A stretch of 64,000 nt of DNA from Acanthochromis polyacanthus (Eukaryota; Chordata; Actinopteri; Pomacentridae), in assembly GCF_021347895.1 (NCBI RefSeq), contig NC_067124.1, positions 21,876,521 to 21,940,520 on the forward strand, read 5' to 3'. This document shows positions 1-12,728 of this stretch, one piece after another (positions within the stretch are counted from its first letter, which is position 1; each line of letters begins with the position of its first letter). Position numbers and translations under genes: made by a program. The notes beneath the pieces are model-generated. The model made no database searches, was not told the origin of the DNA, and was given only the letters and a program-made list of their open reading frames with translations.

Positions 1-1019
1 AGGCTGTCCACGCTATTTGTTCACCAGCACACACACACACGATGCGCCACACCTGCCTCTCAAACCAGCTTCTGACTGTGGAATTTTTGTATAATTCAGT
101 AAAGTGCTTTTAAATTAAAGTGACCTTAGTCTTTTGTTAACTTGTGCATTTCAGCTTGTACCTGTAAGCCTTGTTGAGAGGCTCTTTATTTCACTCGATG
201 CTTTCGGGTTTCTGTTCTTTTCATGTCTGAACATTTGGTTTCCAGCCTGTAAACTATGTTCGGCAAGTCGGTGCATTAACCATCGAGCTTCTATTAATCC
301 TATTTGTTGTACGGTTTAAATAGATTTGTAGATTAAATACTGAAGTATTCTTAAGCAAAAAAACAAACAAGTCTGTAAAACCATTAATTCAGTAAAATCT
401 CCAATCTTCTGCCAAATCATGAGTTACTCTAGATGTCCTGCACTCTCTCCTGTTGTTATCCGTTTTCTGAATATTACAAAACCTCACCTTGTATAATCCT
501 GAGTCTGAGTGTGCACACACACAGACATGCAACTATGTAAAATTAAGCTTTTGACTGAGCATAAATGTGTTACATAACACCGGCATCTGAAACGTTCAGA
601 CATTAAAATTAAGCCTGCAGCACTGTGCAGACAGTTTACAGGAGCTGAAAAAATAAAGATTATGTTTTCAGAACACCTTTTCAGATAATGTAAGGTGCTA
701 TGATTTTCCTCAGAACATCCAATCATATGTGATTCTGGTCCCCTTTAGATCAGCGTAATTGCCTCCTAAACAAATAGTAAAATCAAGCATGAAAGGATGC
801 TGTATAGTTGCAATATGGTGCATACAGGCAGCAAAGACTGAGATCTCATTTGAAGGAAAGCCAGCTAAACATTTCAACAAACAACATGTGACAGCTTATA
901 TGTACTATCACTTACTACCGCAGCATCCTGTTTCCTGACTATCTGGCACGCAGAGTGAACCACAAGTCAATGAGCAAAGCACGGCTGCTGCTCGGCTGCG
1001 GAGCACAAGAAGCCCGTTC

Positions 1020-1190
1020 TCCGTTAGCGACAGGCTAATTGGCGCTCAGCGGGGGCAGAAACAAAAAAGCGCGAGTGACGTCACGCCGGGGCCACAGGGG
1101 ACTCCGTGGGGTGATGACTCCCACAGCCCCGCACCAGCCTGCAACCCCCCACCCCAATTCATCACCGACCATCCCTTGTCTAATGCAATG
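1020..1190. promoter_or_regulatory. GC-rich patch with perfect CRE, possible intronic regulatory element
   Basis: A GC- and CpG-rich stretch stands out from the AT-rich intron. It contains the full palindromic cAMP response element TGACGTCA at 1076-1083. CREs in CpG-rich DNA are typical of CREB/ATF-bound promoters or enhancers. No exon or transcript is recognisable next to it, so its role as enhancer or alternative promoter is inference. Confidence 0.3.
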
Positions 1191-4100
1191 TCTCGGTGGC
1201 AAGTATTGAATGCGTCTATGACTTGAGTGATGACAAAGAATGATACTGTTTCCCCATTTACGAGGCTCTCTGGTCAAGACTGCCTATGAATAGCTCTCCC
1301 TCCTCACTTCCCACAAAGCTTCCCAGAATGCCTTGCTATAATAACTGGGTTGTCACTCAGCCCCATTAAGTGTCAGCCTTATGCAGAGGCCTCTCTCTCT
1401 CCCCCCTGATTCTTGTTTTTGAGGTATATGCCATGTTAGCCCCTCCACCGCCTCCCCCTCGGAGCAGACAGTAAAACAATGCCCGTCTTTGTTTGCCTCT
1501 CCACTTTTCATCAACAGGAGGTTGGGTGTCGTGGTGTGAGCAGGGGGGGAGGTGAGGATTCTGTCTCGGACAAGAGACAAGTGCAGCCTCTCCTCATTCA
1601 CGTCTGTGCCAGCTAGAGATATCTTTGGAGTGACACAAAGAAGGCAATGCTGCGTTTGTGTGAAAGACAGAGGCAGGCTGGATATCGATGCCTGCTTTCC
1701 CCTCCCCTTAACCACTGAAGTCTTCTGTTGATTCACAAATGTCGTTTTATCTGCTCAAGTCCCTTTTACTGCTCCATCTCTCGATAGATCACTCATCCGT
1801 TTATCTTTCTCACCCAGAAAGAGAACTTCCTGTGTCGTAACAATTTGCACTGTATCTTAATCTGTCACTTTTAACAGAGAATAAACACACTATTAAGGCG
1901 TTTGACAAACACCGAATGCAAATAGGATTCTGGTGCTGGGCTGGATAAAGAAAGTAGATACAGCATGCAGGGTTAGGGTATGGATTTTTGTACGTTGTAA
2001 AATCTGCTTCACATAGCAAGACTAAAGTCCTGTAAGTGTGGACTGCCATGGACAAAGAGATAACATCATACAAATAGGCAAAGACAGTCATAGAAGTCAT
2101 CCACTGAATAACTACAAGTAATTTGGGCTAATAATATTACTGACAGCAACTAAGAGGGGATTGGACACGAGCAAAAAACTAAACAAAACACACAGTCAAA
2201 GCTGCAGAAGAGGAAATGTCTTCTGCTGTCATAAGCATCCAGGAATCAAAGAATATTTTGATTGAACAACCACTTATTACAAAATCACAGTCGTAAATGG
2301 AAGATGGAAAATTGGAACAGAAAGATCAGTATATAAACTGTAAGCATCAAAGAGCACTGGATATATGTGAAAGCATATGTGAAATATGTACTATTTAAGC
2401 ATATATGTATATAAAATCAGTAGCTGTTGCTGTTGTGGATGATGTTTGAGATGAAGCAAATGCTAAAATTATAATGAATAACAAAAAAGGGAAAGAAAAT
2501 TTCTATTAATAACCACAGTAGGGGGTTCCAGTATTTGGAGCTCGGATCTGTAAATAACACGGGAAAGTGCTGCTGTCCTACAAGTAGACAACAAAAGCAT
2601 ACATTAAAAAAAAAAAAAAAACACTCAAAAGTCATGGTACTCCTTTTGACAGACACGTGCAATTAAATCCGCCAAGAGATGTGCTGTTCTTGTTCGAGTA
2701 CAACATGGTAAAAATACACCAAAGAGAAGCAGCCAGCGCTATCAAGAATGAAACAATAAATCACTATTCATCAGACACCCTAATTACACTTGGAAATGTG
2801 GCATTACTCATTGAGCCTTTTAGTGTCAAGGCCTCGAATGAGACAAACAAACACAAAGGGAATTAAGCAGTTGGATTTGTACATGCAGATATGAAAACAG
2901 GAGGGAGAGAAAAAAAAACACCAAAAAAAAAAAAAAAAACAAGTTGGGAAAAAAAAACATACCAAAAAAAGCCGCTCTACACCTCAATGCCTTCATGCCT
3001 CCCTTTGTAAAACTTCCATGCTCACCATCTATTTTTAGCCTGAGCAGTGAGCCAGACCTTAATTTTCAACAGACTCTGCAAATGGTAAGAACTGTGCGAT
3101 GCTAACTGGCAGAAACAGAACGTAACGGTTCTCTTCGTGTAACCAGATGGAGCATTTGTATGGTTGTAAAACCCTCCTTCCTTATCCCTGTCCTCACTGC
3201 CACTCATGCCAGCTAGCCGAGCATGCCCTGTGCGCCTCAACAAGCAAATAGGCCACTTCACCTGCACCGCGGCTGTAATTGGAAAGAAGATGGGCCTCTG
3301 CTCTGAGTACATTTCTCCTGGGCACAGCAGTCAAATCGGATGGCTCAACGATACGCCCGATGTATATGTTGCAGACAATTTCCATAAAGTTCCCTTTTTT
3401 TTTTGACAAACCCTGGGCCTGACTCAATCCCTGGGGTGACATATCTGAAACCTCAGTGAGATGCTCCAAATTCACCTGCAATCACATTACAGTGCACACT
3501 CCACTGGCTCTGAGGCAAAATAGACTGACACTTGGCAGGATGAACAATTATGGTGATTAGTGTGGCATTGTACCCTCATGGGACATCAAATCAAAGATAT
3601 TTAAATTGCATTGGCGAGGTCAAAGTACAGTTTACATTAAGTTGAAAAATAGTCTTTGTAATGAACCACAACACATTTATGTATGACAACCATTTAAATG
3701 ATTATCTAAATGCTTGAATCTACTTACCATTAACGAAAACACTGCACACATTTGTCTCTGGATTTGTATGGTTTTATAAAACCACATTTGACAAGAGTCT
3801 CAAGTCTTTAGCCTCATATTGGCAAAATGTCCACTGAGATACATTTAAGAAATGATAGTATTCATTAATCTGAATGGTCATCTCAGGTTTCCATTTCACC
3901 TTGAATACATCATCGCAATCTGTTAAGTAGCATTAATCATCTTTTGAGCCATGAAAGCATAAGAAGGGAAGTACTGTGGCTCATTTGCATGTTAGACGCA
4001 TTTGTGCAATTACAGACCTCTATGTTCCACCAAAGACTTCTGTGACGGAGATAACTTTAACTTTACAACTCTTAAGACGCAAAGAATATAATCTTTGGTT

Positions 4101-7100
4101 CTGCAGAAATAGAATGGATATATAAATCTTTTAAACTTGCATCTCCGCAGGGATCTGCTGGTGTACAGGAAACAAGAGGAAGGATATACGAGCATAATCC
4201 CACACAACTCTTGCTTATTAGGACAATCCAGGAGGGAGAAAAAAAAAAGGGCCTGGTTTTCCTCACAGAGGCCAAAGGCACTTCTGCAATGTCAGACCCC
4301 CACACAGATCAGTCAGGTCGCTCAGTTCCTTGAATTCTTCAGCTAATCCTTGGAGAATTGGAAACATCACAGCTTGGAATTTTCTGTTTCAACCACAGTA
4401 TGTTTGTTTTGTTAAGATTCAAGCCGTTCTACACCAGAAGTCCCTTGAAGTTCAAGGCTTTATAGTTTACATGTGATTTCTGAGCTCATTACTATGTAAA
4501 AGAAAAAGATATAGATGACTAAAGAAACTGCTTTTTAACTCAAACTGGCAAGAAGACAAAAGTGAAACGCTGTATGTGGAATAATGAGTCATTAAAGTGC
4601 AAAGTCTGGATGGCAGCAAGTCTGCAACTACCAATTTGAATGATTTTATCCATGAATCTGCAGGTTAGTTTCTTGATTAGTTATTTGATCTACAAAGTTT
4701 TCATCCTAATTTCCCAGAGCTAAACGTTCCTTTAATCAAACTGCCTGTGCTCGCTGATGTTGGCTTCCTACAGTCAGGCGGCAGCAGATCTGAGGCCACA
4801 CTCCCAGGTACACTGGCTTCAATCACATCTGGTACTCGATGCAAAGCATTCAGTGTCATAAGGAGTCATAAAATCACTCTCAAACTCTGGATCACCAAAG
4901 TGAGACATGCCATCTGCTACTGTGTAGTTATGTCCCTTCATGAGCTTGCTACATTCTTTTTGCCGAGACTTTAGCAACCAAATAACTCTCCCTAAAAAAA
5001 TCTCATATCCTTAATCTTTCAATATACAAAACTATAACAAGCGAAGGAAATGAATTTCACTCTCCAAGTTTTCACTCACTGTCATGAGACAAATGTGTGA
5101 GCTGTTTGATATGAAGTGTTCAGAGAGAGATTAGGCAAGCAAGGCAATATGTCTACCAACATATACAACCCCCCCCCCAAGCTATCACTGCCACCCCCCC
5201 AGCCCCCCTCAGAGTAAATAACCTGCGTAACAGCCGCTGACCCGACAGAAAATTGCCTTATTGATCCCCACAGCGATTTTCCAGCGTGGCCTTTTCTCCA
5301 CAGGAGTCAGACTGGAGTTTTGTCAGAGGTACTATAGAGGGAACTGTACTGGAATATGCCTTTGTATGTGTGTGTGTATGTGTGTGTTTGCGCTGAAGCA
5401 AAAAGGTTTATTGGGAATTGAGAGATTAGATGGCCATGCTGACTCATTTTTTCTCGGACTCTGGTGAAGCACATGGGAAATCGCTTTTTCACATATTCAG
5501 TTCCCATGGAAGTGAAAATGTGGAAAGCGCATGCATGACTTACTGAGCTGTCTGAGGGAAATAGATTCCTCTACCAAATGAAACGCGCACAAAACAAAAG
5601 CAGACGAGCGCCTGCTTCTTTTTCCTTTTTGTATATTTAGCTGTAATCTACAGAAGACCCCTGGGGGTGAGACTCTGTCTTAGGAAAAGAAGCAAAGAGA
5701 GTGCCTGTCAGTCCTGTCGGAGTGTATTCAGCCCCAGGACACAGTTCAGCACACCTCAGAGGAAAGTGTCATAAAATACACGCAAACACCAATTCATGCT
5801 TCGTCTGCTTTGCTTTGCTTCCTCCTGCAACTGTGTTCCTCATTTAAAAATCTTTTCTTCCTGTCATTTTTTTTTCTTCCCTTTGCAATCGGGCTGCATA
5901 AGCTGCGAGGGGTGGGTTGGGGAAGCTGGTTGCAACGCTCGAGTCTGGCCAAAAATAAACACTGTCAGTAAACCTGGAACTCTTTCTTTACCCTAAATGT
6001 CTGAAGAAAAAGTAGAGTAGTGCACGATTTCATGCCTTTTTAATGCCGGTGCACTCAAGGTGCTCATCGAAATCCTGGGGATAACAGAGCTAAAGTCAGT
6101 TTGAGCTTGACAGGAAAGAAAAGCATCTACTCCAACACAAAAACAGGGTTTGAATAAGTGACAGCTTGGGAGTTGTATGCCTCGATATAAGTAAAAAAAT
6201 GTTATTGTGACGTTTCCCATACCATTTTCCTCAACATAAAATCTTCTCGTCAAAGTTGATGGTCTGATATGATGCGATTGTCTTTTTGTCCTAGATTTAA
6301 AAGCATTGGATTGTTTCTTTTATAACAGAAGTTGTAAAACTACTTTTTTGATGACACTAAACATTGGAGACTTGCATTGCTTTGCTAAGATCTCAGTGTC
6401 ACATCAGGTTTGTGATGTTACTTTCTACATCTGCAACATCAGGATCTCGTTTTGTTTTTTTGGCTAACAGAGAAACACAAATGCACACGATTACTGCAAA
6501 CAATTTGCTTTTCAAATCAAATTACTATCTTGATTTCTTCTGTATTTCTACGTGAAATGAAAGCTTATATTTCATAGAAAAAATACGTATAAAGAGTTTA
6601 TGAGACAGTTAATTTTCTAACTTGATGTTTTTACTTGCATGTCCTTTGAGTGACATGCACTAAATTAACGCCAGATGTTTCATGAGGTTATCAGCCAAGA
6701 AATGACCCCAGGGACTTATAAGACCTCCAACACACTGCAAATACTCCACAGAAAGAGAAGAGGAGGAAAGCGGGGGGTGGGGATGAAAGCCAAATCGCTC
6801 ATAACTCCAGATTGTTTTCCTAGTGTTGTCTAATAAAATAAGGAAGGTCCTCTTGCAAGCCGAGGCCGAGTGACTGAAGTGCTGAGAAGGCACTTTCTCA
6901 GAGCTGCTCTGCTGAACCTGTGAAGTGGCAATAACAGGCTGTAGGAAATTCCTATCTGTGATTCCTGCACTGTTTTTGTTTGTGTGGAAGCGTGTGAGCT
7001 GACCTCTGACCATGATATGTCTGAACGGCTGGAGGAGGACAGTAAGAATGCAGAGAGGCGGCAAACTGTCACTGATAATGTTGATCTCTGAGGTGGATCA

Positions 7101-8152
7101 AACATCCTGTTTCCTGCTGTAGACTTGGAAAGAAAAATACTGCAACCATTGTTTCCATCCATTCAGCCATTTTCACCGACAACCTTTATCTGTCACTCGG
7201 GGGCAGTTTGAGGGCGTCAGAACTCACCGATATCTCTACAGTGCAGGCAAATAAATCAGTGACACCCAAGGAAAATACCATCATGAAATAAGATCTGAGA
7301 CAGGGGAACACAAATCTGCTCTGGACAGATTTGTAATTATCCAAATATAGTCTATAAAGAGGGCTAAACTAGGCTAAAACTACCCCACTACATGGTGGTA
7401 AATTTTAAGGTAGAGCAGGATATAGTGCACCATCACCACAATTCAGGCAAAAAGAACCCAACCGCATGCATGTATGGATTAGTAGCGAAAGGACGGTGTT
7501 AATGAACTCCATCAACCTATGTGTACGTGACTGTAAAGAGCACATCCAGAATAGCGGGGCGCTACAGTATGCATGCTGAAATACACACCCACATGATAAA
7601 TGAACTCATGGAACTGCAAAAGGAACGCTGGTCTGGGTGTTAAAAGCACTTAGAACGTGCACTGTTTATGCAAATGCATATCAGGAGACTGCGGGCACAC
7701 CCAGGAGCTGGCACATTAACATCTATGTTCAAATCTTAAGTGGGTGAAAAAAAACGACTGACTCAGCGCTAATATTACTGGAGGGGCAGCGCAAAAGAAG
7801 GAACTATGGCACAAGGCAAGAGGCAAACACAGGACAGACCGGTACTGAAAGGAAGAACAATTAGAGGAACAAAGAGGGCCAGAGTTTTCAGAGAAGCTGT
7901 AATAATTCGACAAAGACAATCAATGACAAGTTACACACACACTATATAACAAGGCATGACTAAATAGCGAAACTGCAAAAACTAAACGTTTCCGTCCTGA
8001 TGACAGCTGCTCCATCCTCTTCTCTTGCATCTCAGGTTTATCTCAATCTCTGTGTTGTACAATTCTAACCTCTTTCATCGTTCCAAACCCACTGATTCAC
8101 ACCTGTTCACTGGCTATAAGAAAGTTCCTTCGTCAACTCATCATCCAACTCA

Positions 8153-8154
<2 letters not shown>

Positions 8155-8188
<34 letters not shown>

Positions 8189-8190
8189 TG

Positions 8191-8271
<81 letters not shown>

Positions 8272-8280
8272 AGAGAGAGG
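8155..8280. repeat. Compound TA and GA microsatellite
   Basis: About 29 bases of TA dinucleotide (8155-8183) are followed after a short spacer by about 89 bases of GA (8192-8280), interrupted once by GCGC at 8267-8270. A long open frame read across it consists of Arg-Glu repeats and is an artefact of the repeat. Confidence 0.97.
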
Positions 8281-11200
8281 ATGTATCACTTACACTCCAT
8301 CAGATCATGAAGGTTCTCTTAGTGTTCCAATGTTTCATTCGTTCTTCCTGCAAGTACCACTTCAGCTAACAATTCTTTCCCTGCCTACTATTTTTAACTA
8401 GTAGGACAAAAATCAATCCACTGTTGCAGTTAAACAAGCCATAAAAATAATAATAAAGATCTTTGTTTTTCACCTCCAGCATTGGTCATGACCTTGGCAA
8501 CAGTTAATCTATAGTGACGCATGAGACAGGTCTCTGGAAATGTGTCCGAATGTGTCTATGTGTGACGCCTGAAGGATGTGGGAATGCTGCAGCAACACGT
8601 GACCTTTTCCCCATTCCCTTTAATTACATGGAGACCATGTTACACTAGATGAAGAGTACCCAAGGAGACTCCGTGAGGAAAGGATGGCTAGAGATATAGC
8701 TTCTGGGCTTCGGAGTGCAGGATGCTACATTAGATGTAGCCATTTTGATTAGGAAAATGAATCCTGCCTACAAAGACCATTACATAGCAACAACAACTCC
8801 TCAGCGTGGGCTTTCGCTCGGGTTGGCTTTCATCCAGTAATATTCAGTCTATATTTCAGTGTCCAATGGTGTGGGAGTCAAAGTGCTTATTAATCAGCAG
8901 CCAGCTACCCTCTCTGAGCCGTGATGCTGCTTTCTACATGTTGGAGCAGGATAAGAGCAGGAGGTTAACTTTCTGAACCTGGGATTGAGGATGTTACTGT
9001 AGGGACCCTGCTCAGTATTTGGTTGGAATGGAGAGTGGAAAGACAAAAATGTTGCCAGGAGCAACAGGCACAATTTAATAGCAATGGACACATGTTGGTG
9101 CTTTTCTTTAGTCACTCCTGTGCTCTAGTATATTATACGAGTATAGTTTATTCAAAGTATCATTTTTGGCTCGCTTTATACTGTAAATGATCATATCCAA
9201 AAAGGCAGTTAATTCAGGAGCCCAGTGACATCTCAGGTTAAAGATTTTTTTTAACATGATCAGTTTATTTTGCCCTGTTGTCTCCAGTTCAAGTACAACA
9301 TCAATAACATTTACAACCACGACATGAGCAAAGGTGGATTCATTGTATCTGGTCTGCTTTAAATTCTTCCTGACAACAATATTTAAGAGCCACTCAAGCA
9401 AAATCCGCAGACAGACCACACAGACACACACGCATGCGTCAAGTCCAAAGGTCTAGAATGCCTTTGAACTGAGGCTCTACAATGACTCATAATTGCGTTC
9501 ATGATTTTGGCTTCCACAGCTAATTAAACTTGATGACTTCATGCGCAATACTTAAGCTGTGCATTTGGTAAGACCGCTTATTTTTGATCCTGTGGATGTG
9601 AACTAATGCGCACAGGAATTGCACAGCCCTTTGTGTCCCTGTATTAGAAAAGCAGGATCAACGACTCCACTACAACTATCACATCACTTCACTCTGTGAC
9701 TAAACTGCTGCGAGCAATTAAATGACTATTTGTGTGTTATTTCGCCTCACCATGCCCGAGCTTGCTGGAACACAAAACCTAACCTTTCCCAGCAGCATGC
9801 TTGTCTGTTCTACAATCTAACCCGCTGTGTTGTGCATCTTTGACCAACACGACAAAAATCACAGTTTGCATCACTGTCAAAGCTGGACATCTAATCAGCA
9901 TCACCTCTAACCTGAAATGTTAACAGAATATCCAAACATGGGCGCTGTTTGCCAATGGATCCATCTGTTTCCCTGGGCAGGAAGACGGCAGTCGGGCAGA
10001 CGTGAAAGAAACTCTCTCCTGACAGGCAAAGTACAGTAGCACAACAGCACAGTATTTCCAATACGGCGAGGCGGAGTGAACAACAAGCTAGTAGATGAAA
10101 GAGTGGGAGCAACAGAGCGAGATTGGAAAAGACAGACAAAGAGAGTACGGATGTGACAGGGTGCGATGTGAAATTCATCTAAAGTAGTGTGCAAGGAGAA
10201 ATGCAACAGAACTAAAAGGCTGGAAGGGGGAAAACTGAAGAGGACGCTTACAACCAGAAAGCTGAGACTCCCCTTAGTTCACACTCGCCATAAATTATTA
10301 ATGTGAGCACTGAGCAAATGAGTTCAGCACACATGGGTAGATGAATCGCCCAGAGTCACCCAAGATAACCTCTAAAAATGGACTAGTCCCAAGTGGCCAT
10401 TGCACACAAATGTATGAGTGCTAGATATCAGCCAAAGGTCGTCATTTATCAAAGGCGATGACTTCTTCTGGGCACATTTTTATCCCAGCATTCCTTTTAA
10501 CAAACACTCGCTAAATCTGCAAATGTATTTAAGCGCACCAATTAAACATGTCAAAGTAAAGGGCACACTGAAGTATAGGCTGACAACAGACAGAAGCAAA
10601 GGAGAGCGTAGACCAGAGTCCAAATAAGACAAATGCAAACATAACAATGGTATGTGTATTTTCACAGTAGAGCAGAGAGTGTGCAGCAAAAAAACTTCCC
10701 TGAAGTTCCTTAATTACAGCAAGCATCTTAAATAATATTGAATGATGAGTCAGCAATGTGTGACTAGAAATTAACTATTTCGTGTCACTTTTTAAGTCAC
10801 TTTTGACCTCTTCTCCCATGTCTGTTGTGAATAACTGCTTGTTTTATCCAAGCAAGTGTCCAAAAACCAAACTTCCAAAAATTTGCAGGCGCCATTTTTC
10901 ACGATATCAGAACTTTAATCTCAAAAGGGCTTCAGTGCAGTATTCATCCTGTCATATGTTCAGATGAGATAGGACTGCTAGACTGGTGTGCCACCGGAAA
11001 AAAAACTAATGAATGATGACAAACCACGGAAGAAACACTTTAGCATGAATATGGATGGTGCTTTTAGTTACTGCGCCAACTCCACCGCTGTCAGCTCGGT
11101 CTGCCTGCGCCCAACACGAGCCTTTTGTTTGTTTTACTTTGGGCTTTTCTGCTCTGTTAGCTCCTTTAGCTCTGTTAGCATTGCAAGTTCACTCGTGTGT

Positions 11201-12073
11201 CAACTTCCCTGCTAAAATAAGTCAGTCCGCCAGCCGCCCACCTCCAGGCCAACGGACCCCTGTGTGTGTGATAGCACTGTTGTTGCAGGCACTAGTTTCA
11301 GAACCACGCAGGGTAAAAACAAAAAACAAAAAAAACACACACACATCCAAATCCCATCCAGCTGCTGGAAGGAAGACAAAACACAGATGAGTCGACTGTG
11401 CAGAATGAAATGCTCCTATTCTGGTGTATTAATTCATTATCGCTTATGATTTGAACATTTCAAGTTCAATGCTCGTCTTTTCAGCGCTTTTTCATTTGAT
11501 GGCTGATAAAACATCACATTAAGGGCTACATTACTGAACACATAAATCGCAGAAAAATCTTCTTTGTAAACAGCCACAGTAATGAAACAAAATACAAAAA
11601 TAAATCCAGCAACTGTGATTCTTTCTGCTTTTTGCTCGGCGCCTGTTGAAGCACCATAAGGGCATATAAAGCTCATGCATCATAGCTGGCTGGACCGTGA
11701 ATACGAGTAATTAGTTAAGAACCCGCCGCTGCCCTTTCGTGAGTTTCAAGGATGCATCAATATTGGTGCCGATCAACACAAAAGGCCATGCAAACATGAT
11801 GTAACATTGAGTTACAGGTCACAATCGGATATGAGGCTGTAATTTACATCAGTGATTAAGACCCTGTTGCTGTCATCCAGCAATAATGTAGATTGCAAAA
11901 AAATAATTGGATCCTAATGCCAACCAGAGCTGTGCACCCCTCCAGTCTAGCATCGTTTCTAATTAGTCTACAGACACTGTGTTTCTGAAAAATATGCCAT
12001 TACCAGTGACTTAAAATCTGCATACTTTACTAAGCCATTCAAGTAAATGTACAGAACAGGGGTACAGTAGCAG

Positions 12074-12728
12074 CTAGGAATAGACGATTACCAACTTGCC
12101 CGATATTTGTCGCTTTTCCGATTATCAGCATTTGTTGATTTTTTTTAAATTTACCGATTATTGATAAATTAAATGTGTTCCTTCAGGTCTGATGTAGCCA
12201 CCTCTCTCTGTCTGTCTCGCAAGCAAAGACTGCAAAAATTGAACGAGGAACACAAGCCGTTGCTACAGACCAGAAAATCAGCTGCTCTCACAGTGGCTAA
12301 TCCTATGCTAATGGATAGTGGCTAAGTTAGAAGGCAGGCACAGATTACTCTGAAACAGAAGCTGGAAAATATTAACTAATAATGCTTAATAATCTGGACA
12401 TCAGTGGGCAAAAAAAAAAAAAAAATGTAAAAGAATAGTGTAAAATTATGAAAACAGAAGAAATGCAGATGTAACTGCAGGAGACAAACTGATCAATCTC
12501 AGGAGGAAAGCGTTCCAATTTAATCACTCCTATTTCTATTTTACATATTCAGTTATAGTCACCCTTATTATTGAAAAGCTTAGTTATGAATGGCAGGCTC
12601 TGTGCCATCACATGCTGTTAAAACATTACATCTAATATAGCATAGCTGTTCCAAATATCGGCCATCTGTCTTCATCGATTCCCATAATCGGCATCGGTCC
12701 TGGATCACCCATATCAGTAAATCCCTGG
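12074..12728. mobile_element. Non-autonomous DNA transposon, hAT-like
   Basis: Both ends are flanked by the direct repeat TAGCAGCT (12068-12075 and 12729-12736), the size expected for a hAT target-site duplication. The left end reads CTAGGAATAGACGAT and the right end, reverse-complemented, CCAGGGATTTACTGAT: imperfect inverted termini. Depending on which base starts the element, the duplication is 6-8 bp. Both ends hold CGAT/ATCGG-rich sequence of the kind seen in fish hAT-type repeats (for example around 12100-12170 and 12655-12705). No transposase frame is present, so it is an internally deleted or MITE-type copy. Confidence 0.6.

Noticed and set aside
8025..8369. Open frame of Arg-Glu repeats
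   Set aside because: Produced by the GA microsatellite.
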